From Verrucomicrobiota bacterium (GTDB taxonomy: Bacteria > Verrucomicrobiota > Verrucomicrobiia > Chthoniobacterales > Terrimicrobiaceae): a stretch of 64,000 nt of DNA. Each line of letters opens with the position of its first letter. The stretch's first letter is position 1. The DNA is taken from contig JAPLTF010000018.1 in NCBI GenBank assembly GCA_026398275.1, forward strand, positions 62,001 to 126,000, given 5' to 3'. The notes below the pieces were generated by a model that was not told the origin of the DNA, did no database searches, and saw only the letters and a list, made by a program, of their open reading frames with translations. The position numbers were made by a program, and so were the translations under genes. Shown here in pieces: positions 32,496-41,769 of this stretch.

Positions 32496-33224
32496 ATGTC
32501 GTCAATTCAGGCTTGCCAGAGCGCATCCGTCAAAGGGAAATGGACGGGTATGCTCCACAGCTTCGACCTTCACGTGCATTCTTTTTTCTCGAAAGATGCC
32601 ACCGGCTCGCCCGAGTCGCTGTTCGCCGCGGCCAAGGCCAGGGGGCTCAGCGGAATCGCGATCACCGACCATGACACCTGCGAAGCCCATGAGTATTTGA
32701 AAGACCACCCGGCTCCCGCCGGACTCCTTGTCGTGCCGGGAGTCGAGGTCAGCACGGCCGAGGGACACCTGCTCTGCCTCGGCCTCACCCTGCCAAGGCT
32801 CAAGGGAGCCCCGGCCAGGGAGGTCATGGAGCAGGTCAAGGCTGGCGGCGGCCTTGCGATTCCGGCCCATCCGTTCGACCAATGGCGCGCTGGAATCCGC
32901 CCGGCCGTCCTGGATACGCTCGACCTCGAGGCGATCGAAGTTTTCAACGCGGCCGTCACATCGAGGAGCTACAACGACAAGGCCCTCGCCTACGCCACAA
33001 ACCGCGGCCTGAAAATGACCGCCGCCAGCGACGCGCACCACAGCTCGGCCGTCGGCGCCAGCACCACAGTTTTTGAAATGGACGAACTCACGGTCCCCGC
33101 CCTCCTCGCGGCCATCCGCCGGGGAGGACAGCCGGACGGCCACTACCTCTCGTTCCGCGAAGGCATGAAAAAGCACTTTGCCAACTGGTTCCGAAAGGTG
33201 AACCCGCGCCCCGCGCGTTCATGA
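32496..33224 (+). CDS. PHP-domain phosphoesterase
   Basis: 242 residues if started at 32496, where GGAGAGGTGA lies upstream; an ATG at 32550 just before the conserved LHSFDLHVHSFFS is the alternative. The PHP metal-binding signatures are DLHVHSFFSKD, GIAITDHDTCEA, VVPGVEVSTAEGHL, GGLAIPAHPFDQW and the final TAASDAHHSSAVG. Members hydrolyse nucleotides or other phosphoesters with two or three metals (for example TrpH/YciV). The physiological substrate is not apparent. Confidence 0.85.
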   Translation: MSSIQACQSASVKGKWTGMLHSFDLHVHSFFSKDATGSPESLFAAAKARGLSGIAITDHDTCEAHEYLKDHPAPAGLLVVPGVEVSTAEGHLLCLGLTLPRLKGAPAREVMEQVKAGGGLAIPAHPFDQWRAGIRPAVLDTLDLEAIEVFNAAVTSRSYNDKALAYATNRGLKMTAASDAHHSSAVGASTTVFEMDELTVPALLAAIRRGGQPDGHYLSFREGMKKHFANWFRKVNPRPARS

Positions 33225-33302
33225 AGCCCAGAAGGAAGCGAAGTAACGGCGATCGCGTTCGCCGAGGTCTTTCCGTAGATAAACATCGGCCCACACTCTG
33301 CC

Positions 33303-34955
33303 TTACGCTTTCAGACAGTCAATCAGATCAGCCTCAGCCGTCGTGATCGGCAGCAGGTTGAACTTCTCCTGGAGGGCCGCCACGATCGCCGGCGTCGCAA
33401 AGGCCGGCAGCGTCGGCCCGAGGCGGATGTTGCGCACGCCCAGATGCAGAAGCGTCAGCAGGACGGCCACCGCCTTCTGCTCATACCACGAAATGTTGAG
33501 AGAGAGCGGAAGATCGTTGATGCCGCAGCCGAAGGCCTCGGCCAGCGCGGAGGCGATCTTGATGGCCGAATACGCGTCGTTGCACTGCCCGCAATCGAGC
33601 AGCCGCGGGATGCCCCCGATCGTGCCAAAGTCGTTCCGGTTGAAACGGAACTTTCCGCACCCGAGCGTGAGGATCACGCAATCGGAGGGGATCTGCTCGG
33701 TGAATTCGGTGTAGTAGTTGCGGCCGGTTTTTGCCCCGTCGCACCCGCCGACAAGGAAGAAATGCCGGATGGCACCGGATTTCACCGCAGCCACAACCTG
33801 ATCGGCAACACCGAGGACGGCATTGTGACCGAATCCGAGCGTGAGGGTTTTGCCATCGACGTCGGCCGGAAACCCGGGCGAGCGCAGGGCGGTCTTGATG
33901 ACTGCCGAAAAATCCCGCCCGTCCAGATGTCGGATCCCCGGCCACGCCACGAGCCCGCAGGTGAAGAGCCTCTGGAAATAGCTCTGCTTCGGAAGCTGGA
34001 TGCAGTTCGTCGTCATGAGGATCGCTCCGGGAAACCGGTCAAAATCCCGCGCCTGGTCCTGCCAGGCTCCACCGTAGTGGCCGGCCAGATTCGGAAACTT
34101 GTGGAGCTCCGGATACCCGTGCGCCGGGAGCATCTCCCCATGGGTATACACGTTGATCCCGGTCCCTTGTGTCTGTTCGAGAAGGGACATCAAATCCTCC
34201 AGGTTGTGCCCGGAAACCAAAATGCACGGGCCGGCGACCGGATCGAGGCGGACGTGCGTCGGCACCGGATGCCCGAAGCGTTTCGTGTGCACGCCGTCGA
34301 GGGATTCCAAAACCTTGAAGTTGGCCTCGCCGCACCTCATGCACAGGCCGAGCAGTTGGTCGATGGTCGTCGCCTCGCCCGGCGCAATGGCCGCAAGGGC
34401 TTCAAAAATAAAGAGCGATGTCTCCCCCGTGTCGCCTCCCGCATCGCGAACGTGCCAGGCATAGGCCGCCATGCCTTTCAGCCCGTAGGTCAGCAGTTCC
34501 TGCAGGCCGAGCAAATCCGCCCCGATGTCCTCCTGCCGGCTCTCGATCCCCGCATCCTCGCCCTGGCGAATCAGGTCGTCCAGGTTTCCAGCCGGAACAA
34601 AACACGTCGCGCCGTTGAACGATGCGGGATCGAGCTCTCCCCGGACCCCGGCATAAAGCTTCCGCGCCGCATCGAGGTGCCGCCCCGCCTCATCCAGCAT
34701 GCCCTGCAGCCGGACCGGATCGAAGTTCACGTTCGTCACCGTCGTGAACAGCGCGTCGAGCGCGAACCGCTCCAACGCCTCCGACCGCGACCCCGCCTCC
34801 GCCGCACGGTGCGCAAAAACGCTCACCCCCTTCAGCGCGTGCAGCAGCAGGTCCTGCAGCGCCGCCGTCTCGGGATTTTTTCCGCAGACCCCAACGGCCG
34901 TGCAGCCGGTGCGTTGCGACGATTGCTCACATTGATAACAAAACATGGAACTCAT
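33303..34955 (-). CDS. hcp: Hydroxylamine reductase (hybrid cluster protein, class I)
   Basis: 550 residues. The N-terminal cluster ligands CX2CX8CX5C are C6, C9, C18 and C24 in FCYQCEQSSQRTGCTAVGVC. The hybrid-cluster region has LGLCMRCGEANF, VSGHNLEDLM and HGEMLPAHGYPELHKF, then TNCIQLP, LVGGCDGA and LTLGCGKFRFN. Hcp reduces hydroxylamine in vitro and acts on NO or S-nitrosothiols in nitrosative stress. The reductase partner Hcr is not adjacent. The start is 34955 or the ATG three codons later. An AT-rich promoter region precedes it. Confidence 0.96.
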   Translation of the reverse strand: MSSMFCYQCEQSSQRTGCTAVGVCGKNPETAALQDLLLHALKGVSVFAHRAAEAGSRSEALERFALDALFTTVTNVNFDPVRLQGMLDEAGRHLDAARKLYAGVRGELDPASFNGATCFVPAGNLDDLIRQGEDAGIESRQEDIGADLLGLQELLTYGLKGMAAYAWHVRDAGGDTGETSLFIFEALAAIAPGEATTIDQLLGLCMRCGEANFKVLESLDGVHTKRFGHPVPTHVRLDPVAGPCILVSGHNLEDLMSLLEQTQGTGINVYTHGEMLPAHGYPELHKFPNLAGHYGGAWQDQARDFDRFPGAILMTTNCIQLPKQSYFQRLFTCGLVAWPGIRHLDGRDFSAVIKTALRSPGFPADVDGKTLTLGFGHNAVLGVADQVVAAVKSGAIRHFFLVGGCDGAKTGRNYYTEFTEQIPSDCVILTLGCGKFRFNRNDFGTIGGIPRLLDCGQCNDAYSAIKIASALAEAFGCGINDLPLSLNISWYEQKAVAVLLTLLHLGVRNIRLGPTLPAFATPAIVAALQEKFNLLPITTAEADLIDCLKA

Positions 34956-35028
34956 GATGATGGATTTTCTTTGGCGTGTTGGTTGGATGGAAACGCCATT
35001 CGTGACAGGCCCGCGCCTGAAGGCAAGA

Positions 35029-35052
35029 ATAAAAGGTAGTTATTTCTTTTAT
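35029..35052 (-). promoter_or_regulatory. Candidate hcp promoter/operator in an AT-rich island
   Basis: The inverted repeat ATAAAAG (35029-35035) and CTTTTAT (35046-35052) lies in the only AT-rich stretch of the hcp/oppC intergenic region, about 75-95 bases ahead of hcp. It could bind a regulator; it does not match NsrR or FNR boxes that I know. Confidence 0.35.
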
Positions 35053-35090
35053 ATATTTACGGAGCGGATGGAAACCGTGCGTGCGGGGGC

Positions 35091-35981
35091 TCACCCCCGA
35101 GGGTCGAACGCGTCGCGCATGGCGTCGCCGAGGAAGTTCAGGGCGAGCAGGGTGAGCGACATGGCGGCGGCCGGAAAAACCAGCAGCCACCAGAAGCTTT
35201 TGAGCGGGTTGATCGCGCCGGCCCCGTCGGAGAGGAGCGATCCCCAGCTTGCCTGCGGGGCCTGGATTCCCAGCCCGAGGAAGCTCAGGAAGGATTCGTC
35301 GATGATCACTGCGGGGATGGTGAGCGTGAGGTAGATCAGGATGATTCCGCTCAGGTTCGGCAGAAGATGCCGCAGGAGGATTTTGACATGCGACTGGCCG
35401 AGCACCCGGGCCGCAGCGATGAACTGCCGCGACTTCAGCGAGAGCACCTGCCCGCGGACGATCCGCGCCATGGTCAGCCACTCGATCACGCCGAGGGTCA
35501 GGATCAGAATCGCGATCTGAGAGGACTGGACGAGCCATTCCCACCCGAGCCCGGAGGCAAATGTCTGGAGCTGTTTGTTGAACGCGCTGATCGCGATCAG
35601 GATGAAAATCAACCGCGGCACGGAGTAGAGGATGTCCACAAGGCGCATCATGAAGCCGTCGACCACGCCGCCGGCGTATCCGGCGACAAGCCCCCAGGCG
35701 GTGCCGATGAAAAGGCTCACGAGGGCACCGCAGAGCCCCACGGCCAACGAAATCCTGCCGCCGGCCAGCACGCGGAGGAGCAGGTCGCGGCCGTTGAGGT
35801 CGGTGCCGAACGGGTGCTCCCAGGAGGGGGGCGCATACTGGTTCGGCCCGGGATCGCCGAGCGAGGCGGGAAGAAAGCAGGGCCCCGCCACACAGGCCAG
35901 CACGACAAGGAGCAGGACCGCCGCGGAAATCCACGCCGAGGGGTTGCGCAGCAGGCGGCGGACGGCGCGCGGGTCAGCCAC
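35091..35981 (-). CDS. Peptide/nickel-type ABC transporter permease (OppC/DppC family)
   Basis: 296 residues using a GTG at 35981 that overlaps the upstream permease stop by eight bases; an in-frame ATG at 36023 lies inside that gene. Six hydrophobic helices are visible. The cytoplasmic EAA-like loop is ARVLGQSHVKILLRHLLPNL, and the family features HPFGTDLNGRDLLLRVL and ESFLSFLGLGIQAPQASWG are present. With its partner it forms the channel of an oligopeptide or glycoside importer. No solute-binding protein or ATPase is encoded nearby. Confidence 0.9.
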   Translation of the reverse strand: MADPRAVRRLLRNPSAWISAAVLLLVVLACVAGPCFLPASLGDPGPNQYAPPSWEHPFGTDLNGRDLLLRVLAGGRISLAVGLCGALVSLFIGTAWGLVAGYAGGVVDGFMMRLVDILYSVPRLIFILIAISAFNKQLQTFASGLGWEWLVQSSQIAILILTLGVIEWLTMARIVRGQVLSLKSRQFIAAARVLGQSHVKILLRHLLPNLSGIILIYLTLTIPAVIIDESFLSFLGLGIQAPQASWGSLLSDGAGAINPLKSFWWLLVFPAAAMSLTLLALNFLGDAMRDAFDPRG

Positions 35982-36888
35982 GGATCCTCCGATCCAGCAG
36001 GCCGTATGCCACATCGACCGCAAGGTTGAAAAGCACGAGGAGCACGCAGTAGACGATCACCATCCCGCCGATCAGAAACCCGTCGCGATTGAGAATCGAA
36101 TTGACGAAAAATCCGCCCGCCCCGGGGATGTGGAAGATCGTCTCGACGATGATCGAGCCGGTGAGGAGGTGCGCCGCGAGCGGGCCGAGATACGACACGA
36201 CCGGCAGCACGGCGATCCGCAGGGCGTGCTTGTAAACCACGGCGGACTCGCGGAGCCCCTTGGCGCGGGCCGTCCGCACAAAGTCCTGCTGGAGCGTCTC
36301 GACCATGCTCCCGCGCATGAGTCGCGCGATCGCGGCCATCGCCGGCGCGGCGAGCGTGACGGCGGGGAGGATCAGCTCCTGCCAGCTCCCCCAGCCTCCG
36401 ACCGGCAGCCAGTGGAGCTCGAGGCCGAAGAAAAGGATGAGCAGCGGCCCGACGATGTAGGCGGGCAGCGAGATCGCCGCCAGCGCAAGAAACATTGCAC
36501 CGAAGTCCCTCCATGTGTGCTGGTGCATCGCGGCCAATGTCCCGAGCCAGACGCCCCCGACCGACGCCAGCAGGAACGCGACTCCCCCGAGGCAGAGCGT
36601 CACCGGCAGGGTCTGGACGAGGATCTCGTTGACCGAGCGGTTGCGGTATTTCGTCGAGAGGCGCAGGTCGCCGCGCACGAGGTCCGACAGGTAGCCCGAG
36701 TATTGCTCCCAGAGCGAGCCATCGAGCTTGTATTTCGCGAGCAGCTGCCGCTCGATCGCCGGCGGGATCTTCCGCTCCCCGTCAAACGGCCCGCCGGGAG
36801 AGAGCCGGATCAGCACAAACGTGATCGAGACCACGCAGAACAGCACCAGCACCAGCGCCCCCAAACGTCTCAGCAACGACAATCCCAT
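35974..36888 (-). CDS. Peptide/nickel-type ABC transporter permease (OppB/DppB family)
   Basis: 304 residues. LRRLGALVLVLFCVVSITFV forms the first helix. YLSDLVRGDLRLS, then MRGSMVETLQQDFVRTARAK followed by KHALRIAVLPVVSYLG (EAA loop) and FHIPGAGGFFVNSIL are OppB hallmarks. It pairs with the downstream OppC-like protein. It is transcribed away from the GH42 gene, 170 bases between starts, which suggests import of a galactoside or peptide but does not prove it. The intergenic region has a CCGCA/TGCGG hairpin and an AACATGTT palindrome. Confidence 0.9.
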   Translation of the reverse strand: MGLSLLRRLGALVLVLFCVVSITFVLIRLSPGGPFDGERKIPPAIERQLLAKYKLDGSLWEQYSGYLSDLVRGDLRLSTKYRNRSVNEILVQTLPVTLCLGGVAFLLASVGGVWLGTLAAMHQHTWRDFGAMFLALAAISLPAYIVGPLLILFFGLELHWLPVGGWGSWQELILPAVTLAAPAMAAIARLMRGSMVETLQQDFVRTARAKGLRESAVVYKHALRIAVLPVVSYLGPLAAHLLTGSIIVETIFHIPGAGGFFVNSILNRDGFLIGGMVIVYCVLLVLFNLAVDVAYGLLDRRIRG

Positions 36889-37058
36889 GGTCTTGGAAAA
36901 TCTCCCGACATGCCCGGAAGCCTAGAACACGGCGGCGGGAGTGGCCAGCGTCCAGTTTTGGTGCCCGCATCCTGTGCGGCCGGGTTTTGCCATGCCCAAA
37001 AAATGCCTTTCCCTTGTGGCGGCGGCATGAACATGTTGCGCAGGGAATACTCAAGCCC

Positions 37059-39092
37059 ATGTCCAACCCTGCCCCCCTCTCCCATCTTCGACCCAGCCCG
37101 CTGCGGGAGTTCCTCTTCGGCTCCGCCTACTACCCGGAGCACTGGGACGCCGCCATCCGCGAAGCCGATCCTGCCCTGCTGCGCGCCGCCGGATGGAATG
37201 TCGTGCGCATGGGCGAATTCGCCTGGGATCTCATCGAGCCGGAGGAGGGGAAATTCGATTTCCGCCTCTTCGACGAGACCATCGCCCGCATGGCAGCGGT
37301 TGGGATCCGAACGATCTTTTGCACGCCCACCGCAGCGCCGCCGCGCTGGCTCACAGTGAATCATCCCGGGATCGTGCGCGTGGACGCGGATGGACGGCTG
37401 ATGCAGCACGGCTCGCGCCAGCACGCCTCGTATTTCAGCCCGGTGTTCCGCGAATACAGCCGGCGCATCACCCGCGCTCTGGCCGGACATTTCGCCGGCA
37501 ACCCGCACGTCATCGGCTGGCAGACGGACAACGAGTTCCACTGCCACTTTGCATTCGACCACTCGCCCGACGTGCAGTCCGCCTTCGCGGAATGGCTTCG
37601 CGTCCGTTTCGAAAATGACATCGCCAAACTCAACGCCGCCTGGGGCACCGCCTTTTGGAGCCAGACCTATGTGCGGTTCGAGGACGTGCCCACGCCGCGC
37701 GACCACCGGCCGACATGGGCCAACCCGGCCCACGCGCTGGACTACCGCCGATTCCTCGCCGACGGGATCGCCTCCTTCCAGCGCGAGCAGGTCGAGATCC
37801 TCCGTGCCGCCAACTCCGCCTGGTGGATCACGCACAATGGCTGCCATGAGGTGAGCGATTATCGCGGCGACCTCGGCCGCGACCTGGATTTTGTCAGCTA
37901 CGATTCGTATCCGTTTTTTGAGCTGGAGCCCGCGAGCCGCGCGTCCAACCATGCGTTCCAGCTCGACCTCGTGCGTTCCTATGCCGGGAACTTCGTCGTC
38001 ATGGAGCAGCAGTCCGGGCCCGGCGGCCAGGGCGACTACTTTTTGGACAATCCCGAGCCCGGCGAGATGCGCCGCCTCGCCTGGACGGGCATCGCCCGCG
38101 GGGCCGACGGCCTGCTGCTGTTCCGTGAACGCTCCTGCCGGTTCGGTGCCGAGGAGTATTGGACCGGAGTGCTCGACCACGACAACGTGCCGCGCCGCCG
38201 CTACCGCGAAGCCTCGCAACTCGGCGCGGAGGTGGCCCGCGTCGGCCGCGAACTGCTCGGTACCACCGTGCGCTTCGACGTGGGCGTGGCCGCCGGCGAT
38301 TTCACCTGCGAGCAAGGCCACGCCCCGCTCTCCCACGGATTGCCCGACCCGCGCGCCATGGCAAAATGCATCCATGGCGTGTTTTTCCGGGCCGGCTGCG
38401 CGGTCGGCATCGTCCACCCCGAGGACACGCTTGAGGGGCTGAAAATATACATACTTCCGCATCTCGCGCTGTTCAACCCGGCCTGGCTGCCGGCGCTGGA
38501 GAATTTTGTCGCCGCCGGCGGCACGCTCGTCGTAGGCGCGCGAACCGGCTCGAAGGATCTCAATAACAACGTCAACCCGGAAACCCCGCCGGGCGCTTTG
38601 CGCGGCCTGGCCGGTGCAACGGTCGAGGAATACGGACGGCAGAACCGTCCTGAGGCCCGCCCGCTGGCCATGCGTCTGGAAGGAGCGGAATCGGATACGC
38701 CGACCACGCTTTGGTATGAACAGCTCGCGCCCGACAAGGGAACCTTGGTGGCGGGCACATGGACGACGCGCCATCTCGCCGGCAAACCTGCCATCACCCG
38801 GCGTGCGCATGGGCGCGGCCAGGTGATCTATGTCGGCACCTATCTTACGCGCGAGTTCACTGAGGGCCTTCTGCCCCTGCTCCCGATCCCCGCCCCGGGC
38901 GGGCGCAGCAGCAGCGTGGAGACCGTGCTGCGGGCGGATGCCAACCGCCGCTTCCGAATTCTGATCAACCACGGAGAAGATACGGCCCGCATCGCGGTGC
39001 CGGTCGCGGGTCGCGAGTTGCTGGACGACAAGCCCGTCTCGGGCACGCTGGCGCTCGCTCCGAACGGAGTCGCGGTGATCCGGGAGCGGTGA
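37059..39092 (+). CDS. Beta-galactosidase, glycoside hydrolase family 42
   Basis: 677 residues starting at MSNPAPLSHLRPSPLREF. GSAYYPEHW (21-29) and GEFAWDLIEPEEGKFDF are family signatures. The acid/base Glu159 is in QTDNEFHC, the nucleophile Glu316 in VVMEQQSGPG. The trimerisation domain and C-terminal beta domain follow (residues 380-677). GH42 enzymes remove terminal beta-galactosyl residues from plant oligosaccharides. No signal peptide is seen, so it acts in the cytoplasm after import, possibly by the divergent OppBC-type transporter. Confidence 0.94.
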   Translation: MSNPAPLSHLRPSPLREFLFGSAYYPEHWDAAIREADPALLRAAGWNVVRMGEFAWDLIEPEEGKFDFRLFDETIARMAAVGIRTIFCTPTAAPPRWLTVNHPGIVRVDADGRLMQHGSRQHASYFSPVFREYSRRITRALAGHFAGNPHVIGWQTDNEFHCHFAFDHSPDVQSAFAEWLRVRFENDIAKLNAAWGTAFWSQTYVRFEDVPTPRDHRPTWANPAHALDYRRFLADGIASFQREQVEILRAANSAWWITHNGCHEVSDYRGDLGRDLDFVSYDSYPFFELEPASRASNHAFQLDLVRSYAGNFVVMEQQSGPGGQGDYFLDNPEPGEMRRLAWTGIARGADGLLLFRERSCRFGAEEYWTGVLDHDNVPRRRYREASQLGAEVARVGRELLGTTVRFDVGVAAGDFTCEQGHAPLSHGLPDPRAMAKCIHGVFFRAGCAVGIVHPEDTLEGLKIYILPHLALFNPAWLPALENFVAAGGTLVVGARTGSKDLNNNVNPETPPGALRGLAGATVEEYGRQNRPEARPLAMRLEGAESDTPTTLWYEQLAPDKGTLVAGTWTTRHLAGKPAITRRAHGRGQVIYVGTYLTREFTEGLLPLLPIPAPGGRSSSVETVLRADANRRFRILINHGEDTARIAVPVAGRELLDDKPVSGTLALAPNGVAVIRER

Positions 39093-39168
39093 ACCGCAGG
39101 GAATTTTTTCCCCTTGCCGCGCTCTTCGCAGTTGCCACCACGGAATATTGGTGTAAATGCCTCCTCAC

Positions 39169-39984
39169 ATGAAAATCCCGCTCGAAGATAGCTTTGCAGA
39201 TATCGTCGGGAAAGCTCAGCGCGGACTGAAGCTTTCCGACGACGCCCTCGCCGCCGAGGCCGGGGTGCCGGCAGCGGCACTCGCCGCGGTCAAGGACGGG
39301 ACATTTGATCCCGCGACCCTCTCCGCGCTCGCGCCCGTGCTGGGCTTGAACGTGGAGGCTCTCGTCGCGCTCGGTGCGGGAACCTACCAGCCCGCCGAGG
39401 TCGCCGTTCGAGGCCTGGAGTCTTTCAATACGCCTTTCGAGGACATGACCGTGAACAGCCATCTCGTCTGGGTTGAGGCAACAAAGGAAGCCGCCGCCTT
39501 CGACACCGGCGCGGATGCCTCGCCGATGCTCGAATTTCTCCGCCAGCACGGGCTCACGTTGAAATACCTGTTCCTCACCCACACCCATGGGGACCATATT
39601 TTGGAGCTGGACCGCCTTGTCGAGAAGACCGGGGCGCACGCCTTTGTCGGAAGCCGCGAACCGTCGCTCGCAGGGGCCGAGGCCTTCGAGGCCGGCAAGA
39701 CATTCCCACTCGGCAGCCTTTCGATCAAAACCCGTCTGACATGGGGGCATGCCCATGGAGGCATCACGTATGTGATCGCCGGCCTGGAAAAGCCGCTCGC
39801 CGTTGTCGGAGATGCGGTTTTTGCCGGGTCGATGGGCGGCGGTGCCGTCTCCTACGCAGACGCCCTCCGCACAAACCGCGAAGAGATCCTCACGCTCCCA
39901 AATGACACCGTCCTGGCACCCGGTCACGGGCCGCTCACGACCGTGGCAGAACAAAAGAAATCGAACCCGTTTTTGGCCTCCTGA
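39169..39984 (+). CDS. MBL-fold metallo-hydrolase with N-terminal HTH-like segment
   Basis: 271 residues from MKIPLEDSFA; an ATG 12 bases earlier (39157) is the alternative. Residues 12-65 (GLKLSDDALAAEAGVPAAAL, then FDPATLSALAPVLGL) read like a Cro/XRE helix-turn-helix. The rest is metallo-beta-lactamase fold: TGADASPMLEF, the metal motif LTHTHGDHILELDRL, GHAHGGITYVI, VVGDAVFAG and VLAPGHGPLTT. Glyoxalase II-type hydrolases share these. The HTH plus hydrolase combination is uncommon and may be a regulatory or substrate-capture module. Three bases separate it from the next gene. Confidence 0.8.
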   Translation: MKIPLEDSFADIVGKAQRGLKLSDDALAAEAGVPAAALAAVKDGTFDPATLSALAPVLGLNVEALVALGAGTYQPAEVAVRGLESFNTPFEDMTVNSHLVWVEATKEAAAFDTGADASPMLEFLRQHGLTLKYLFLTHTHGDHILELDRLVEKTGAHAFVGSREPSLAGAEAFEAGKTFPLGSLSIKTRLTWGHAHGGITYVIAGLEKPLAVVGDAVFAGSMGGGAVSYADALRTNREEILTLPNDTVLAPGHGPLTTVAEQKKSNPFLAS

Positions 39985-39987
39985 TTT

Positions 39988-40851
39988 ATGAAAAAACCAC
40001 CCGCCATCCACCACATCGCCGCCCTCTGGTCGCTGCTGGATTACCCCAGCGAAAAAAGCCCCTGGTCGATCGAGCGCCAGCTCACCGATGTGAAAGCCGC
40101 CGGCTTCGATGGCTTCGCAACCTTTCCGGAAAAAGAACATGCCCGACTCGCAGAGAAGCTGGGGCTGACGGTGGTCGGGTTTATCGCCTCGGCCAAGCCG
40201 GCCGAATTCCGCGACCTCATCCAGAAAAACGTTGAGAACGGTGCGGTCCACATCAACGTCCAGCTCGCCGACCATGACACCCCGGTTGAAAAGTCGATCA
40301 AGATGGCGGTCCAGATCGTCGAGCTCGGCGCGAAGCTCGGCGCCAAGTGCTCGATCGAGGTCCACCGCGACACCTGCACCGAGACGCCGGAAAAAACCTA
40401 TGCGATTGCCGAGGGCTACCGCAGGGCCACCGGGCAGCTCATGCCGACGACATGGGATTTTTCCCACCTCTCGGTCGTCAAGCACCTCGCGCCGCCCTAC
40501 TGGGAGCGGCTCCTCGTGGCGCCGAAGCTCGTCCAGCGGGCGGAGCAGATCCACTTCCGGCCGTTCAACGGCCACCACTGCCAGATCCCGGTCACCGACG
40601 GAAGCGGAAAACTGAGCCTGGAGCTCACGCAATGGCTCCCATTCCTCGACAAGACCCTCGAGATGTGGCTCGCCGGCCAGCAGGACGGACGCGACCTTTT
40701 TGTCGTTCCGGAAATGGGCCCGGTGCGCGGCGGATATAACTTCGCTTCGCTGCCGAACAGCTGGGAGGAGGCCAAGGTTCTCCGCAAGATCATCGGGAAG
40801 GCCTGGAAGAAGGCGCTCGGCGCACAACCAAAATACGCAAAATCCAAATGA
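39988..40851 (+). CDS. Xylose-isomerase-like TIM-barrel protein
   Basis: 287 residues. AAGFDGFATFPEKEHARLAE, VVGFIASAKPAEFRD, HINVQLADHDTPVEKS, KCSIEVHRDTCTETPEKTY and MPTTWDFSHLSVVKHL give the metal ligands of the sugar-phosphate isomerase/epimerase superfamily. The substrate is unknown. It lies between an MBL hydrolase and a 3-hydroxyisobutyrate-type dehydrogenase (ATGA overlap with the latter), an arrangement resembling small hydroxypyruvate or keto-sugar pathways (inference). Confidence 0.75.
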   Translation: MKKPPAIHHIAALWSLLDYPSEKSPWSIERQLTDVKAAGFDGFATFPEKEHARLAEKLGLTVVGFIASAKPAEFRDLIQKNVENGAVHINVQLADHDTPVEKSIKMAVQIVELGAKLGAKCSIEVHRDTCTETPEKTYAIAEGYRRATGQLMPTTWDFSHLSVVKHLAPPYWERLLVAPKLVQRAEQIHFRPFNGHHCQIPVTDGSGKLSLELTQWLPFLDKTLEMWLAGQQDGRDLFVVPEMGPVRGGYNFASLPNSWEEAKVLRKIIGKAWKKALGAQPKYAKSK

Positions 40852-41744
40852 GCAAATCCATCGCATTCGTCGGCGTCGGCCGCATGGGCGCCAACATGGC
40901 CCGCCGCCTCAAATCCCAGGGCTTCGCCGTCACGGCGGTTTACGACTCCCACCGCCCGGGGGCCGAGACCCTCGCGGCGGAAATCGGGGCAAAGGCCCCC
41001 GCGACTCTCGCCGAAATCACCGCGGCCGCCGACATCATCATCACCGTCGTCACCGATGACGCCGCCCAGCTCGGCATCTTTTCCGAAACCGGCGATTCCC
41101 TGCTCGCCGGGGCCGGGGGAAAAACCTTCATCAACTGCGCCACCGTTTCGCCCGCGACCCATCGCGAAATCGAAAAGCGAGCGGAACAGGCGGGCGCGCA
41201 TTCGCTCGAAGCCTGCATGGCCTCGAGCATCACCCAGGCTCTCAACGGCACGCTCTACCTCATGGCCGGCGGAAAAAAAGCGGTCTTCGACAGCGTGCAG
41301 GATGTCCTCCTCCCGCTTTCCGACGACGGGAAATTGCTCCGCTACATCGGCACCTCCGGGCAGGCCGCACAGCTCAAGGCCCTGGTGAACATGGTCATGA
41401 ACATCAACACCGCCGGCCTCGCAGAGGGCCTCGGCCTCGCATCCTCGCTCGGCCTCGACCTCAAAACCGTCATGGAGGTCTTCTCCCAAACGGGCGCGAA
41501 CTCGCGCGTCCTCGCCACCGACGGCGAAGACATGGTGAACCGCGACCACGCCTGCTTCTTCTCCGCCGCGCACGCCGCGAAGGACAGCGGAATCGCGCTC
41601 TCGCTGGCCAGGGAGCAGGACCTCAACCTGCCGTTGGCGGCAGCGGCCAAAGCCCAATACGACCGCATGGTCGCAGAAGGCCTCGGGCTCCTGGATAAGA
41701 GCGGCATCGCCGAACTCACGTTTCCCGGCCGGGCAAACGCGTAA
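40848..41744 (+). CDS. NAD(P)-dependent beta-hydroxyacid dehydrogenase (GarR/MmsB/GlxR family)
   Basis: 298 residues. The Rossmann start IAFVGVGRMGANMARRLKSQ (5-24), the substrate-binding NCATVSPATHREIEKRAE, and the catalytic-lysine region GQAAQLKALVNMVMNINTAG are diagnostic of 6-phosphogluconate dehydrogenase-like enzymes acting on 3-hydroxyisobutyrate or tartronate semialdehyde. The glycine-rich loop before MASS is replaced by LEACMASSITQALNGTLYLM. Its start overlaps the preceding TIM-barrel gene by four bases. Substrate remains open. Confidence 0.88.
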   Translation: MSKSIAFVGVGRMGANMARRLKSQGFAVTAVYDSHRPGAETLAAEIGAKAPATLAEITAAADIIITVVTDDAAQLGIFSETGDSLLAGAGGKTFINCATVSPATHREIEKRAEQAGAHSLEACMASSITQALNGTLYLMAGGKKAVFDSVQDVLLPLSDDGKLLRYIGTSGQAAQLKALVNMVMNINTAGLAEGLGLASSLGLDLKTVMEVFSQTGANSRVLATDGEDMVNRDHACFFSAAHAAKDSGIALSLAREQDLNLPLAAAAKAQYDRMVAEGLGLLDKSGIAELTFPGRANA

Positions 41745-41769
41745 AATATCGCTGCGTTCCGGGGAGTGC

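Noticed and set aside
36995-37040. AACATGTT palindrome and CCGCA/TGCGG hairpin as operators between oppB and the GH42 gene
   Set aside because: Short dyads that are expected by chance, with no known regulator site matched.
36870-40866. Very long minus-strand open frames (up to 700 codons) opposite the GH42, MBL and TIM-barrel genes
   Set aside because: They are mirror frames created by high third-position GC; their translations show no domain and the plus-strand proteins have clear catalytic motifs.
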